Positions 53,704-64,000 of a DNA stretch of 64,000 nucleotides are shown here, piece after piece. Made by a program: the position numbers and the translations under genes. The notes beneath the pieces were generated by a model. It did not search any database and was not told the DNA's origin. It saw only the letters and a list, made by a program, of their open reading frames with translations. The number at the start of each line of letters is the position of its first letter. The stretch's first letter is position 1. The DNA lies in NCBI RefSeq assembly GCF_018691265.1, contig NW_024881324.1, positions 9,799,730 to 9,863,729 of the forward strand, in the 5' to 3' direction. This DNA comes from Tyto alba. Lineage: Eukaryota; Chordata; Aves; Strigiformes; Tytonidae.

Positions 53704-53872
53704 CGTCACGGGCTTCCTCCCCGCGACTGCAGTTGCTGCAAATGTGTTTGATCTCCTTGCCTATGTGACAGTGTATCACAAAAGAGACATTGCTGTTAGT
53801 GGTGGTGGGCTCCTTCAGTGGCTTCATCCTCACTAGATAGAAAGCTTTCTTTTTAGGTTTCTCTCCACTCAT
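53704..53872 (-). CDS. PHACTR1: Candidate alternative first coding exon of PHACTR1
   Basis: Starting at ATG 53872-53870 (G at -3, a usable context), the minus strand encodes 56 codons plus one base. It ends at a strong donor, GACG|GTGAGT, with GT at 53703-53702. The peptide starts MSGEKPKKKAFYLVRMKPL and contains VIHCHIGKEIKHICSNC (residues 32-48), a Cys/His-rich stretch, then SRGEEARD. I do not recognise it. The support is structural: it sits in the CpG island, has a consensus donor, and its phase fits the 30.5-kb exon exactly (G plus CT gives Ala, then EEVERLAAM, where the known protein also has Ala). The known PHACTR1 N-terminus with its SKSDTPY-type region is not encoded here. If used, this exon would replace that region. 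It could instead splice to an exon I missed or belong to an unrelated transcript. Confidence 0.6.
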
Positions 53873-54097
53873 GTCTGAAACCGAGCCCTGCCTGAAGCCA
53901 GCAGAAGAAAAAGCAAGCATCCCAGGCTGCCTGGCGTGCGTGCAATCCGCCATCCGCTCCCTCTCGCCTCGGTGTTGAGCCGCCACACACACACCAGGGA
54001 CGAAGGGGAGGGCTGGGGGAGAGGCGGGCGGCAGAGCAGGCAGGAGCGCTGCCTGAGCCTCGCTGCCCTCCGCGACCCTGCTCCTTAACCAATCCAC
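53873..54097 (-). other. Open leader in frame with the first exon (5' UTR or N-terminal extension)
   Basis: The frame of the 53872 ATG stays open upstream for 75 codons to another ATG at 54097-54095. In between lie in-frame ATGs at residue 49 (MADCTHARQ) and residue 60 (MLAFSSAG) of that longer frame. The extension is rich in Ala and Pro, as GC-rich leaders often are, and I see no domain. I favour 5' UTR and initiation at 53872, because the sequence after that ATG looks protein-like and its -3 base is a purine. Confidence 0.4.
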
Positions 54098-54529
54098 TCG
54101 GGCTCGGCTGGAGGATGCTCAGCAGGTCCCCGCTCCGGCCGTGCCCGCCGCCAGCCTCACCCTCAGCCACGGGCGCCGGGCACGTTTGGCGGCAAACCGG
54201 AGCCTGGCACACTTCTGGATCCCTGGCTGGCTGCACGCATCGCAGGAGCGCAGGGCTTCCCTTCACTTTCCCCCCCTCTCACGCCCCTTCCACTTCTCCC
54301 ATGCTCCCCCCCCCCAATTCTGGCAAGTCCCCAAACCCATGGGAGCGCCACATCGGGCCGAAGCCCCTCTGGGTTGGCGGGCACAGCCGCCGGCACCGCC
54401 AGCGCCGGGGTTCCTTGGCAGGACGCGCTGCGATTCTCCAGCCTGGCAAACACAGCGACCTCGCCTTCGTGCTCGGCCGGCATGGCAGCCTGTCCCACCG
54501 TAATTAATATTTTACACACAAAGGACAAT

Positions 54530-54598
54530 CTGCCAGCAGGCTGCCAGCAGGCTGCACCCCCCCCCCCCCCCCCCCCCCCCCCCCACACACACACACAG
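54530..54598. repeat. 11-bp tandem duplication followed by C28 and a (CA)n tract
   Basis: The 11-mer ctgccagcagg occurs twice back to back (54530-54540 and 54541-54551). It is followed by 28 consecutive cytosines (54557-54584), then alternating CA to 54598. The G28 on the minus strand could form G-quadruplex-type structure. It lies about 0.7 kb upstream of the candidate start codon. Such runs are prone to assembly error, so the exact length is uncertain. Confidence 0.9.
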
Positions 54599-55260
54599 TG
54601 GCAGCTTCGGCTCTGGGGGCACAGGGCCACTCTGCTCCAGGTGCCCCCCGAAAACCAACTCCCCCCTCTGCAAACCCCTCCCGCTTTTCATTCTTGCTTT
54701 TCCTCCGCGTTTGCTTCTTTCAAAAGACAGAGGAAGTGCCTGTCCTAGCCTGTGCAGGGCTCACAAGGACAGCCATTTGACAGCAGCTGGCACCGGCGGG
54801 TGACTTCAGCCCAAGCCCCCCTGCACTGGGACTGCTCCTCCGAGGCAAAGGCTGACCAGAGAGGCACAGGCTATTTGAATTAATTCAGACTGCTTATCTA
54901 GGGGACGAGTACCCCCTTCTTTGTCTCTCTTGCCTCCTGCCCAAATTGCAGCTGCTCCAGAGAGCAGCCCTGTCGTCCCCGGGTGCCGGCAGCCTGGGCA
55001 GCACGCTTCCAAGACTCCCCCGGTTTGAAAGGGATTATAATCTCTGGCCAAACGCTCTGTCAGTCTCTTGTTGCCCAGCTGCCCCCCAAATGTGCCGTCT
55101 GTTTTCACGGCACGACAAACAGCCCAAGCTGCCCAACCTGTCGAAGCAGCAGCCTAGGACAGTGCCTGTGACACCCAGAAAGGAGGAAGCAGGGGTGAGG
55201 ATGCTTGCTTCTTGCAGGCTTTGGGAAGGAAAGCTTGAAGAAGAGACGATATCCTCAGCT

Positions 55261-58200
55261 ATTCTGGTAGCTATTATAGGAATGTGAGTGTTGCTCCTTT
55301 AAATCTTCAGCAAGCTATCAGTTTGGCAGGCACTAAGCAGAGTACAACTGGGGCAGCCGAAACATGACAAAGAATAACACCATTCTCCTTATTTTTAGCC
55401 AAAGCCCTTGCTTGCTGTTAGAAGAAATCCACTCATTCTGCAATTCTCTACCATCCCCACATATTGTTGCCACATGTTTTACTGCAACAAGAGGCCAAAA
55501 CCGTCCTGATTCTCTTCAACTGAACATGAAACAGTCAGTGAGACTTTTGTCTAAAGAAAGGCAGAGCAGAAACTTAAGGATTCAGTGCCACGGTTTTCTG
55601 TTTTCTCAAATGCACGCACGCACACAGACACACAGAAGATGCATGCAACAAAACTGCTGACCTACTTGTTCTGCGTCATTCTGATGCAGGTCTGACTTCT
55701 CACCTGGTGCTCCCAGAGTTGAAACCTTGAGATGTCACATATGGCAAAAATCACAAGGCTTTACTTTTCCCAGCAGCGTTCACAAATCAGACTAGGTGCT
55801 ATGAGATCTCACAGACATACAGGCTGAAGCATGCTCGCAGCAGAATCGTGCTGTTCACTAAGCCACACAAAGCATCCTGCACACTGACCTATGTATATAA
55901 GTTCATGCTGAATAGAGTCGGTCACCTTAGGTTAAGTGTTGCCTCAAAGGACTTGATTTTGCATGTGTTGCTCATCTAAAATTCTCACCCGTTTCATGTA
56001 AGTGGTAGGAGAACAGGGAATGCAGAACTATTCAGGGACAAGCAGGTGAATTCCCCAAATGTTTGTATCACGTAGTTACGAGTTCATGCACTGAAACGCC
56101 GTCCCTTCAAATGCCTGATGCTGAGACACCATTTCCTATGTTACACATTTGGAAAGCGAAAGCTGAGGAGTTTGATCCCTCACCAGCAGTTCAGACACTC
56201 GCAGTGGATTTCCCTCTAACTTATTCATTGCCTTTGAGAACACCTTCAGTTCAGTTGTGATTCAGAAAATAATTAGGTAAGTCGATGACCATAATTCACT
56301 TTCTGAACTTGCTTAGAGTTCACAGCTGTCTGTCACTGGCACTCAACACTGCTGCATTATAGAAATGGGTCAGGAAAGGAAAGCACATTCAAATGTGAAC
56401 TTCCACAAATTTGGGAAATATGAGTGTTAATGAAGTGCAGGCTGAACGCAAAACTGGAATACCATATCTGATGTCTCAGGGCAGCATTGGGGTGTTGTGC
56501 CTCACCTGTTTTAGGAAAGGAAACTAGAGTGATATATTCAGCAGAGCTGGTCTTGTAAGACGAATGGTTTTGTAGTTCAGGAATTGGGTAGGACTTAGTA
56601 CATAAAAAACTGAGTCAGGTCAAGAGCCTTTTGCAGTCTCCCTCCGTGACCTTGGACAAATTACTTATAACATCTTGGTATCTCAGCTCCTTGGCTAAAG
56701 AACAGTGATGTTAATGTTTCTGGTTTTCAGACAAATTTTATAAAATCGTATTTCAAGGTGCTCTGAAGGTGTTTGTATATGACCAAGAGGGAACACTTAC
56801 ACAGAATGTTCAAATACAGAGCTCTACTATTTATAGCAAAATGAGAGGGGAAACAGGAAAAACGTGTTCCATCAGGCTTAGTCCGAACAGTTCACTCATT
56901 CCAAACGTAAGCTTTTTTGTTTCACTGGATTTTGTTTCAACAGTGTTTATCCCTCCTCTGCCAAATCTTTTTATTCTAAAACCGTGAAATTCATCTCAGA
57001 TCTGAAAATAGACTTGGTATCCAAAACCCTGCATTTTTAGTGACTCCATTATTATCTCCCAACCCCAAATAACTTAGAGGGACAGGAGCGACCCCCTTCT
57101 CAGGCAGAGACTGGAAGGAGACTGTGTGACTATTCCTATAGGTCAGGTCCAAAGCTCTTTACTGACTGTCCAGCTTCACATGTACTCTGTACTATGAAAG
57201 AACCACCAAACATCATGGGAATGGAGTTTTTGCAAGCAGATCCCAGGCGACTGCAGAAGCCCAGCTGCTCTGACATGTCTGGGGACATTTGGGAATTAAA
57301 TAACTGGTCCAGTGGGTAACACTGATTCCATGTGGGTAAGAACCCCGAATTACTATGGAGAAAGCCCAGTGTATTTTTGCTTGCAAGTGCTATGTATTTT
57401 GCATGCAAACAAGCCCTGAAGCCATCTGCTAGTATGTCTCCTGTAACATGCACTTCGCAATAACATGCAAATTGCCTTCATTCCTAAGAGCTGCCTTATA
57501 GAGAATCCAAATTTGCCACAGCTCATAGAACAAAAATATGTTTAATTATGATCTATGCAATTATGGTGAAAACTGCCGCTGCTAATCAGTTCCAGGACAA
57601 ATAACGTAAAATGAACATGCTACAGTATTCCTGCAGAAAGTTACTTGCTTTGCCTTGTTTTTAAAGATAAGTTAAAAAAAAAAAAAGGCATAACAACTCT
57701 TTCACTGCCTCAAGACACAGCTACAAACCTTGGCATAATTTTATTGCACAGTGGACAACAAAATCAATGAAGGGGATGTCAGACAGTTGGTTATTTGACA
57801 GTGAATCAACAAACTTGTGTCCTATTCACAGCCCACATTTGCTTCTTGTATAAGCTTGGGAAACCATTTGTACCTTCTGTTCCACCCCCTGCAGCCTTTG
57901 CCATTATGGAGAGCAGCACTTCCATTGTCCACAAAGACGAGATGAAAGCAGCATCCCCTTTAAATAGATGATTACTGAGATATGGATTCATATCCGCATC
58001 AAAATCTTTGAGGCTCTCCCCTGTCTTTCTGGTTTTTTCTCCGGACCATGTCTCCCCCTGTCACAGATCACCTGGCTGAGAGGTTTTTTTGGGACACTGT
58101 GCCCTCAAACAGTCTCTGTAAAAGCAAAAAGTGATGCTGGAACCAAGCAGAAAAAGCAGGCGAGCTTTTGGCTGCATCCTCCACACCACAGAAAAGATTT

Positions 58201-61200
58201 CCTCTTACTTCTTCCTCCAAGCTGTGGCACTGGGCAAATGCCCAACGCCAGTCAGGACACCCTCGACATCTGCCCTAAGCCCCTCAGCTGAACAACATGG
58301 AGGTTTCTGTATGGGCAGGACAGGCTCCCTCCTGCTTGCAGCACAAAGAGGTGGACATCAGAAAACATGCAGAAGCCTCTCAGCCATGTTTCTTCACTAC
58401 AAAGGCTGTCTTGGAGAGTGCAGGCGTTTCCTCGAAGCAGCTGTGGCTAACAGAATGGCACTGTCCAGGTGAGAATGCTAGACAAATGCCAGACTAACAA
58501 GGCAGCATCACTTCTTCTCAGCAGTTTAGTCTAACCAAAACACCATGATTCATTTGTTTTACAGTCTATTTAGGCAGTGATGTTTTTGCAGGGATGCCCC
58601 TGTACTTGGCAATTTTTTCTAAATATTTTCCTTTCCTTCCTATTTCCTCTGCCCACTGTACTATGAATCCCAGTGAGATTATAAAAGAGATGAAAGATAA
58701 ATTAACTAATTACCAGCTGCTCTGGTGGTTACTATATACACTGATGTCGTATTATACATACTGAAAGAAACTGATAAACTTGGAGTGAAGAGGAAAAGTG
58801 TGAAGAGTATTTGATCCACTGACTACAGCAGAGGAATCGGCCATAAATACAGTACCCCCTTTGGTAGTGTCTTCCATTCACTGCCAAAAAAATGCCCCAA
58901 AAGCCACCTCAGGACAGCTGACATTTGCCAAAGGACTTTGACACCAGCTGAAGAATCCTTCTACTTGCAAGCCACAACTCAATCCTAGATACCCAAGTAT
59001 TTTCTGTTTGCCAGGCAATTAGTGCAGCAGGACCCTGGTCAATGGCGGGGGCTCCAGGGTGCTAGGCTGACAGTATTTCTGCGTATTTCTGCTTACTGCA
59101 TGGCACATCAGCAAAACTGGGAGGGCAAGGAGGAGGGAGAATCAGCCTGAGACTCCTGCAGGCCAAAATAGACTATGACCTTTTTAGTTCTGCAGCTATA
59201 AACACATTCTTAAGCAACAATCCCAGCTACTCCTCGCAGTCACGAGCCCAGGAGAGCCAGGTGATGAGTGCCGCACAACCAAAAGCAAACTGAAGGGAGA
59301 AGAAAGGAAAGAAAATGCCCTTTCCTGGCATTCCTACATTCAGCAATGCTGCTGAAGCATCACACGGCTCATTCTTGCTCTATTTGCAGGCCTCTCCACA
59401 TCCTATGCACATGCTCTGCCATGATGGAGCTCTCTCCTTATTTAGGAGAAGCCCTGCTTTATTTCAATGTGACACCATATGGTGTGATAAAAATGAACAG
59501 AAAAGGTTACACACAAAAAATACATAAGCTTAGAAACACCTGTTTGCTGCAAGTGTGAAGAACTGCTGACGGTAAAGGACTTCTAAGGATAAAAAGGAAG
59601 ATGTCATCCTACACAGCAGGACAGGCAGAAAGTTGCTGAGCTGCCATTTGAATGCCCAAACATGTATGTGTAATTAATGCACAAAGGCCTGATGAAGCTA
59701 AGGGTAAACACCAGAACTGAACCAATGCGGAGTCTGGATTTGTAAAACAGCTGAGCGAGCAACCATTAGCATTAGATGACGCTCAAAGGAAGAGACAATC
59801 TGCATGCTGAAATTATAGGTGAAGTCCTAGCTCCAGCAAAGTCGCTGCAAGTCCTAGCGCCAGAGCCACTAGTCACTACAGTCCTAACAAGGTCATTAGC
59901 TCCCATCTTAGACAATCCACTCTGAATTTTTGTATCTAATTTAGATGTGGCATGCCCTGGGGTTTTAGTGATCTGTTTGGAGCAGTTTGCAGATCCTGCA
60001 TTACTGGCTTTCCAGAGGAATGGAAGCCTACGTCATTTTTACCTTGATAATAGACAGAGGATAGAGCAGAGGCATGAACTGGGACTCAGCGGCACTCTTG
60101 CACTCTCAGTTTAGATATAGCTGCAACCCTGAAGTTAATAAAAAGTAGTTCCAAAACCAGTGCAATTATGAGGCTGAAACCAAGGAGGAATCTGAATTAA
60201 GTTTTGCCAGGCCAGCATAGCAACTCACATGGCTGTACATCTTAATGTATACCAAAACACATTAGCACTGGTGACTTGAACACACAACATGCATCAGCTT
60301 CCTTGCTAGTTACTCCCTGATTGACACTGAGAGAATAAAGTCCAATACACACTGTATTTCCATCTCCTCCCTGCCCCCCGCCCAAAAAAAAATAAAAACA
60401 CAACCTTTTTCCTTCTGCTCATAGACAGCTCTGCATCTTCTGCTTTTCTCCCATCAAAACCAGAGCTGTCTTACAACTTATATAGGTGAAGAAAAATATT
60501 TTTTAAAACCCCACAAAACCCACAGCCAGGTATCTGGATGCATCTGTAATTCTTCACAAGGTTATGTTCCCCCACAGCAAGCTAAAACAAGCTCGGTGAG
60601 GGGAGAAGGCAGAGTGTGCCTTTGTGCCTAGCAAGTGCCTGGGGGAAAAACTGAACGCGGAAATGCTTCTAGCCATGAAAAAGGGAAGGAGAAGGTCCAG
60701 AGGAGTCCAAGCCTTTAGAGTAAATAAAGTCAAGTGCTGGCCACCTCTAGGTGGCAAACCAGCAGAACCGCTCCCACATCATGGGTTAGTTCTATGCTGC
60801 TTCCTACGGATATAGAAACTAGGCACTTGTGGTTTTGTTGGCTGCAAGTAAAACTACATGTTTGAAAAGCAAAGCAAAGAAGGCAATAGGGGAATTCCAG
60901 AGATGTGCATTACAACTGTTTCAAAACAAGAACATTAATTTGAACAAAATCAGATGTTTGACTTAAAATAACATGGAAAATACAGCAGAAGCCCCAAATT
61001 TGCAACATGCAACAGAGAAACTTGAAACTCTGTGGAACCTATCAAATTTTTAGTGTGCAACAAACTGACAACTTGGAACAGTCTTTTCTGGAGACTCCTG
61101 AATGCAAAAAGCTCAGTAAAGCAGGTCACACTCATCATCTTTCAGGATGCCACTATGGTTTTCTCGCTATTTGCTCAAGAATTGCACATATCTCAAGGTA

Positions 61201-64000
61201 GGAACAAAAGAAACACACTTGAGAAAAAAAAAATCTACTTGTAATTGCTAGTGCCTGAAAATCTTGGGCGATCAACTTGAGACACCTGAGAAAACCTGAG
61301 CCTTTCTAGATCTGCTTCTTGGAATATCCTGAAACTCTATCCATTTTACAGTGTGTGGGACAGACACGAATATCACACAATCCCAGGGGGTCTAAGACTT
61401 TCCATTCCTGTCACAGGCACTCAAGGACTGAGCCATATACTGTGCTCCATCTGCCCTGGCTCCAGAAAAGTCTGAATCATCTGGCTTTAAGGAAAATTTA
61501 AGAAAACAGGTCAAACTGAACTTTCCATCACTGGCAATTGCAATGAAGTCAACCAGCTTGCACAAGCATTGCTCCCAGCACAAACTGCCCTTGCATTTCT
61601 GTCAACGTGACTAATCAAATTAACCCCTGATGATATCAAGTAGTATGGCTTCCCTAAGAATATACAGAGACTAACATTCCCTGCTGATTATCCTTACTTT
61701 TATTATTGCTTCTCAGGCCAAAATTATGGAGAAGGATCAGACTGCAGGAATCTTTGGTGAAGTAATAAATCCAAAATATGTAAGAACATGGCTTGAAATT
61801 GATAGACCAAAAGATTTATTTCAAAGCAATTAAATGGATAGTTATTAACTCAGAAACTTTCTACTGGATACTGAGATCACCACCCTACAGTGGACAAAGT
61901 TAAGATTAGCACATAATAGGGATGACTGGACTTTTTGCCTTTATAAATGACTCATATTAAGTCTGCTGATTGTAGTTCAGAACAGTTGACTTGAAGGTCA
62001 AGGATATGACTGTGCATGAAGCACACTCATTTAGGGAACACTTTCACATAAAAAAAGAAAAGGCAAATGAAGAAGAGTAAGTTTTGCAGACTTAGCCCCA
62101 AAGAGTTCACTTGCGGTAAGATGGTTTTACACTTTTACCCAAACTTTCCAGGCCAACGGCCTGGGACTTGCCATGTCTTGTGGGCCACTGGGTCAGCCAC
62201 ACAAAACTCATGAGTTTTCATTTCCGTGTAATGTCTTACTATGGTTCCTATGGTTTCCAGTGCCATTGTGTTTGAGGCAAACTGAGAAAGTTATAAAATG
62301 CAAAAGCTTTGGCAGATAGATGTGCCAGGAAAGCCAGACAGCAAGTCCAGTAAAGTCATGCCCTGACCAAGCTCAGACAGAGGATGAGAGGCTAAGCTGA
62401 AGAAGCAAGATAAATGTTTGTGAGGTCTGACAGAGGTACAAAAGAGTAGGCAGGCAGGCAGAGATTCGGGAGGGAACATGAGGCTAAGGGAAGTAACATT
62501 CAGTCAGAAGAGAAAGCAGATAAGGAGGGGGAAAAGAGAGATTACGAAAGCTGTGATAGACATTTAAACTTTAAGGGTGCCTTTGAACTGACAGACCTTC
62601 CCAACCTTCAGAGGCTTCCCCACCACTAAAAAGCACTTTGTAATTACACACGAACAGTGCAGCAACCACGAGTACCAGGGCAGCTGCAAAGGACGATTAA
62701 GGTGCGTACGCTGGCAAAGCTGTAGGGGGAAGCTTTCATAAGCATCTGCCTCCACTGGGCACGACAGCAGCACACACTGTCAATCTCCTCACTTCAATAA
62801 GCACTCACATTTTTCTCAAATTAGAAAAAAAAGACAACACAAATCCCTAGGAATAGCATGAAGCTTCTATACATATCTCCCAGCGAGCTAGCAGCGTGCG
62901 GTACTGAAACGAAGCAAGAAGATTCTGACAATATAATGATCATCTTTTTCAGTCTTTCCCTCCTTCAGCATAAGCACAGGCTCCTCTGAAGATCAGAAAA
63001 ATCTGCATGAGGAGCTTTTCACTTTCTCCAAAGAAAAGCAGCGAAAAAGGATTCTTACTCTCTTCCTTTTAGCCCCTATTATCTTTACTGCAGCCCAGTC
63101 ATTTTTCATCATCAGACTCCTATCTCTTAGTCGCTGCTCGTACTTTCACTGTGGGCTGGTATGAAGCACAAAGCATGGAGGGAAAAGTTTGGCTTTGCAT
63201 CAGTCCCATCATCATTCCCCTACCTCCACAGAGTTTCACATAACGAGGCTAGTCTCTACAACACCAGCAGACAATGCATGTGCCATCAACAGATCTTGCT
63301 GACAAAAGGTCATATTAAACGTTGTTTGCCTCTTTAAAACCTTGAATAGCAGTCAACAAAAGAAGCTGCAGTGTACTAAAGGATCTGAAGAAATAGCTGT
63401 ATAATCAGTTTTTGCTGAAATCCTGGAACATATTTTAATGTGAAACTTGCCAAGCTCTTTAACATCTGCCTGTGGGAAAATTATAGAGACTCAAGATCCA
63501 GACTAGATTTTAGTATTTTTTCAGGGCCTTCTATAAAAGGAGGAATATTAACAGCTAAAATCTAATTCAGCTTTCTCAATGATCCATTCTCGTAATGTGT
63601 AACTACATACCTATACTACTACTTTGAAATCTTAGCCATCATGTACGTAAATTATTCATAAGAAATATGAACTTCTAACATCTGTTATTTTTTGAGGTTT
63701 TACGGATCCAGCTGCTCTACCTGCATGATCTATAGCGCTTATCTGCCAAAACCTAAGTCCCCAGGGGACAAAGGTAGCACAAAAAGCAAGCTTTTACTTT
63801 TACCAAAGGTTTAAAACAGAGAAGAATGTGTGACTGAAGGCTGAAGTAGAAAGTCTGCAGTACAACATGCAGTTCATTCACAGTGGAGGAAATGCAGCAA
63901 AGCAGTGGTAAAACCCACTGCAGATCTTTTTTATTACTTTGTATTACAGAAATTCCAAGGGGCCCCACCAGTGCTCAGGACTGCAGTATACAATGCACTC
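55261..64000. other. AT-rich DNA upstream of the CpG island
   Basis: No exon, RNA gene or mobile element is recognisable. If longer PHACTR1 isoforms start beyond 64 kb, as the missing canonical N-terminus implies, this is also intron. I searched the minus strand for the usual upstream coding region (RVRSKSDTPY type) and did not find it. Minor items are an A-tract near 57670, a GCAC/ACAC patch at about 55610-55635 and a short GGCA run near 62450. Confidence 0.6.
56827..56836 (+). promoter_or_regulatory. Canonical MEF2 site CTATTTATAG
   Basis: CTATTTATAG is an exact and symmetric match to the MEF2 consensus YTAWWWWTAR. It lies about 3 kb upstream of the candidate first exon. PHACTR1 is expressed in neurons and vascular cells, where MEF2 factors act, so a role is plausible, but one motif is weak evidence. 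Confidence 0.25.

Larger units (their letters stand above)
53480..55260 (-). promoter_or_regulatory. CpG island, candidate internal promoter of PHACTR1
   Basis: Base composition changes sharply from AT-rich to GC-rich with many CpG dinucleotides (dense at 53910-54190 and 54350-54480), the only such island in the window. It overlaps the candidate first coding exon and its upstream leader on the minus strand. No convincing TATA box sits at a suitable distance, as is usual for CpG-island promoters. A TAAAATATTAATTA patch near 54500-54515 (minus) is TATA-like by composition only. A transcription start cannot be placed from sequence; the open leader up to about 54100 suggests it lies at or above that point. 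The island could also serve a + strand transcript, but I find no exon in that direction. Confidence 0.65.

Noticed and set aside
54374..54748. Pro- and Ser-rich open frames on + in the CpG island
   Set aside because: GC-rich DNA has few stops and the frame runs through the C28 tract. No splice donor or conserved segment was seen.
62440..62465. GGCA short tandem run
   Set aside because: Only about four copies, which is ordinary background.

Overview
The window reads as bird nuclear DNA. It is AT-rich, has very little coding sequence, and carries a CR1 non-LTR retrotransposon and solo LTRs of a type common in avian genomes. I assign it, from sequence alone, to the PHACTR1 (phosphatase and actin regulator 1) locus, transcribed on the minus strand. 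Only two stretches are supportable as protein-coding exons. One is an internal PHACTR1 exon at 30510-30674, recognised by its family-specific peptide ([34 protein letters not shown]). The other is a candidate first exon at 53704-53872, inside a CpG island. No complete gene lies in the window.

Layout on the + axis, with the gene running right to left: 55.3-64 kb is AT-rich non-coding DNA upstream of the CpG island, either flank or the intron of a longer isoform. 53.48-55.26 kb is a CpG island holding the candidate promoter, 5' UTR and first coding exon. 53.70-30.67 kb is an intron of about 23 kb. It contains a degraded LINE reverse-transcriptase relic (about 50.1-50.96 kb), a pure 168-bp CATC microsatellite (44.17-44.34 kb), a solo LTR (39.71-40.30 kb), and a 5'-truncated CR1 with a second LTR fragment inserted in it (37.87-39.34 kb). 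30.51-30.67 kb is the PHACTR1 exon with the basic region just before the first RPEL motif. 30.5-0 kb is the next intron, with no further exon that I could find.

The main hypothesis is that the 53.7-kb exon is an alternative PHACTR1 start. It has a consensus donor and ends in phase 1, and the 30.5-kb exon begins with the two bases needed to complete that codon (G|CT, Ala). A join would place a 56-residue, lysine-rich, Cys/His-containing N-terminus directly in front of the conserved PHACTR1 sequence [11 protein letters not shown] do not recognise this N-terminus. The usual upstream PHACTR1 coding exons were not found here and presumably lie beyond 64 kb. Most open frames in the window are chance frames or repeat-derived.
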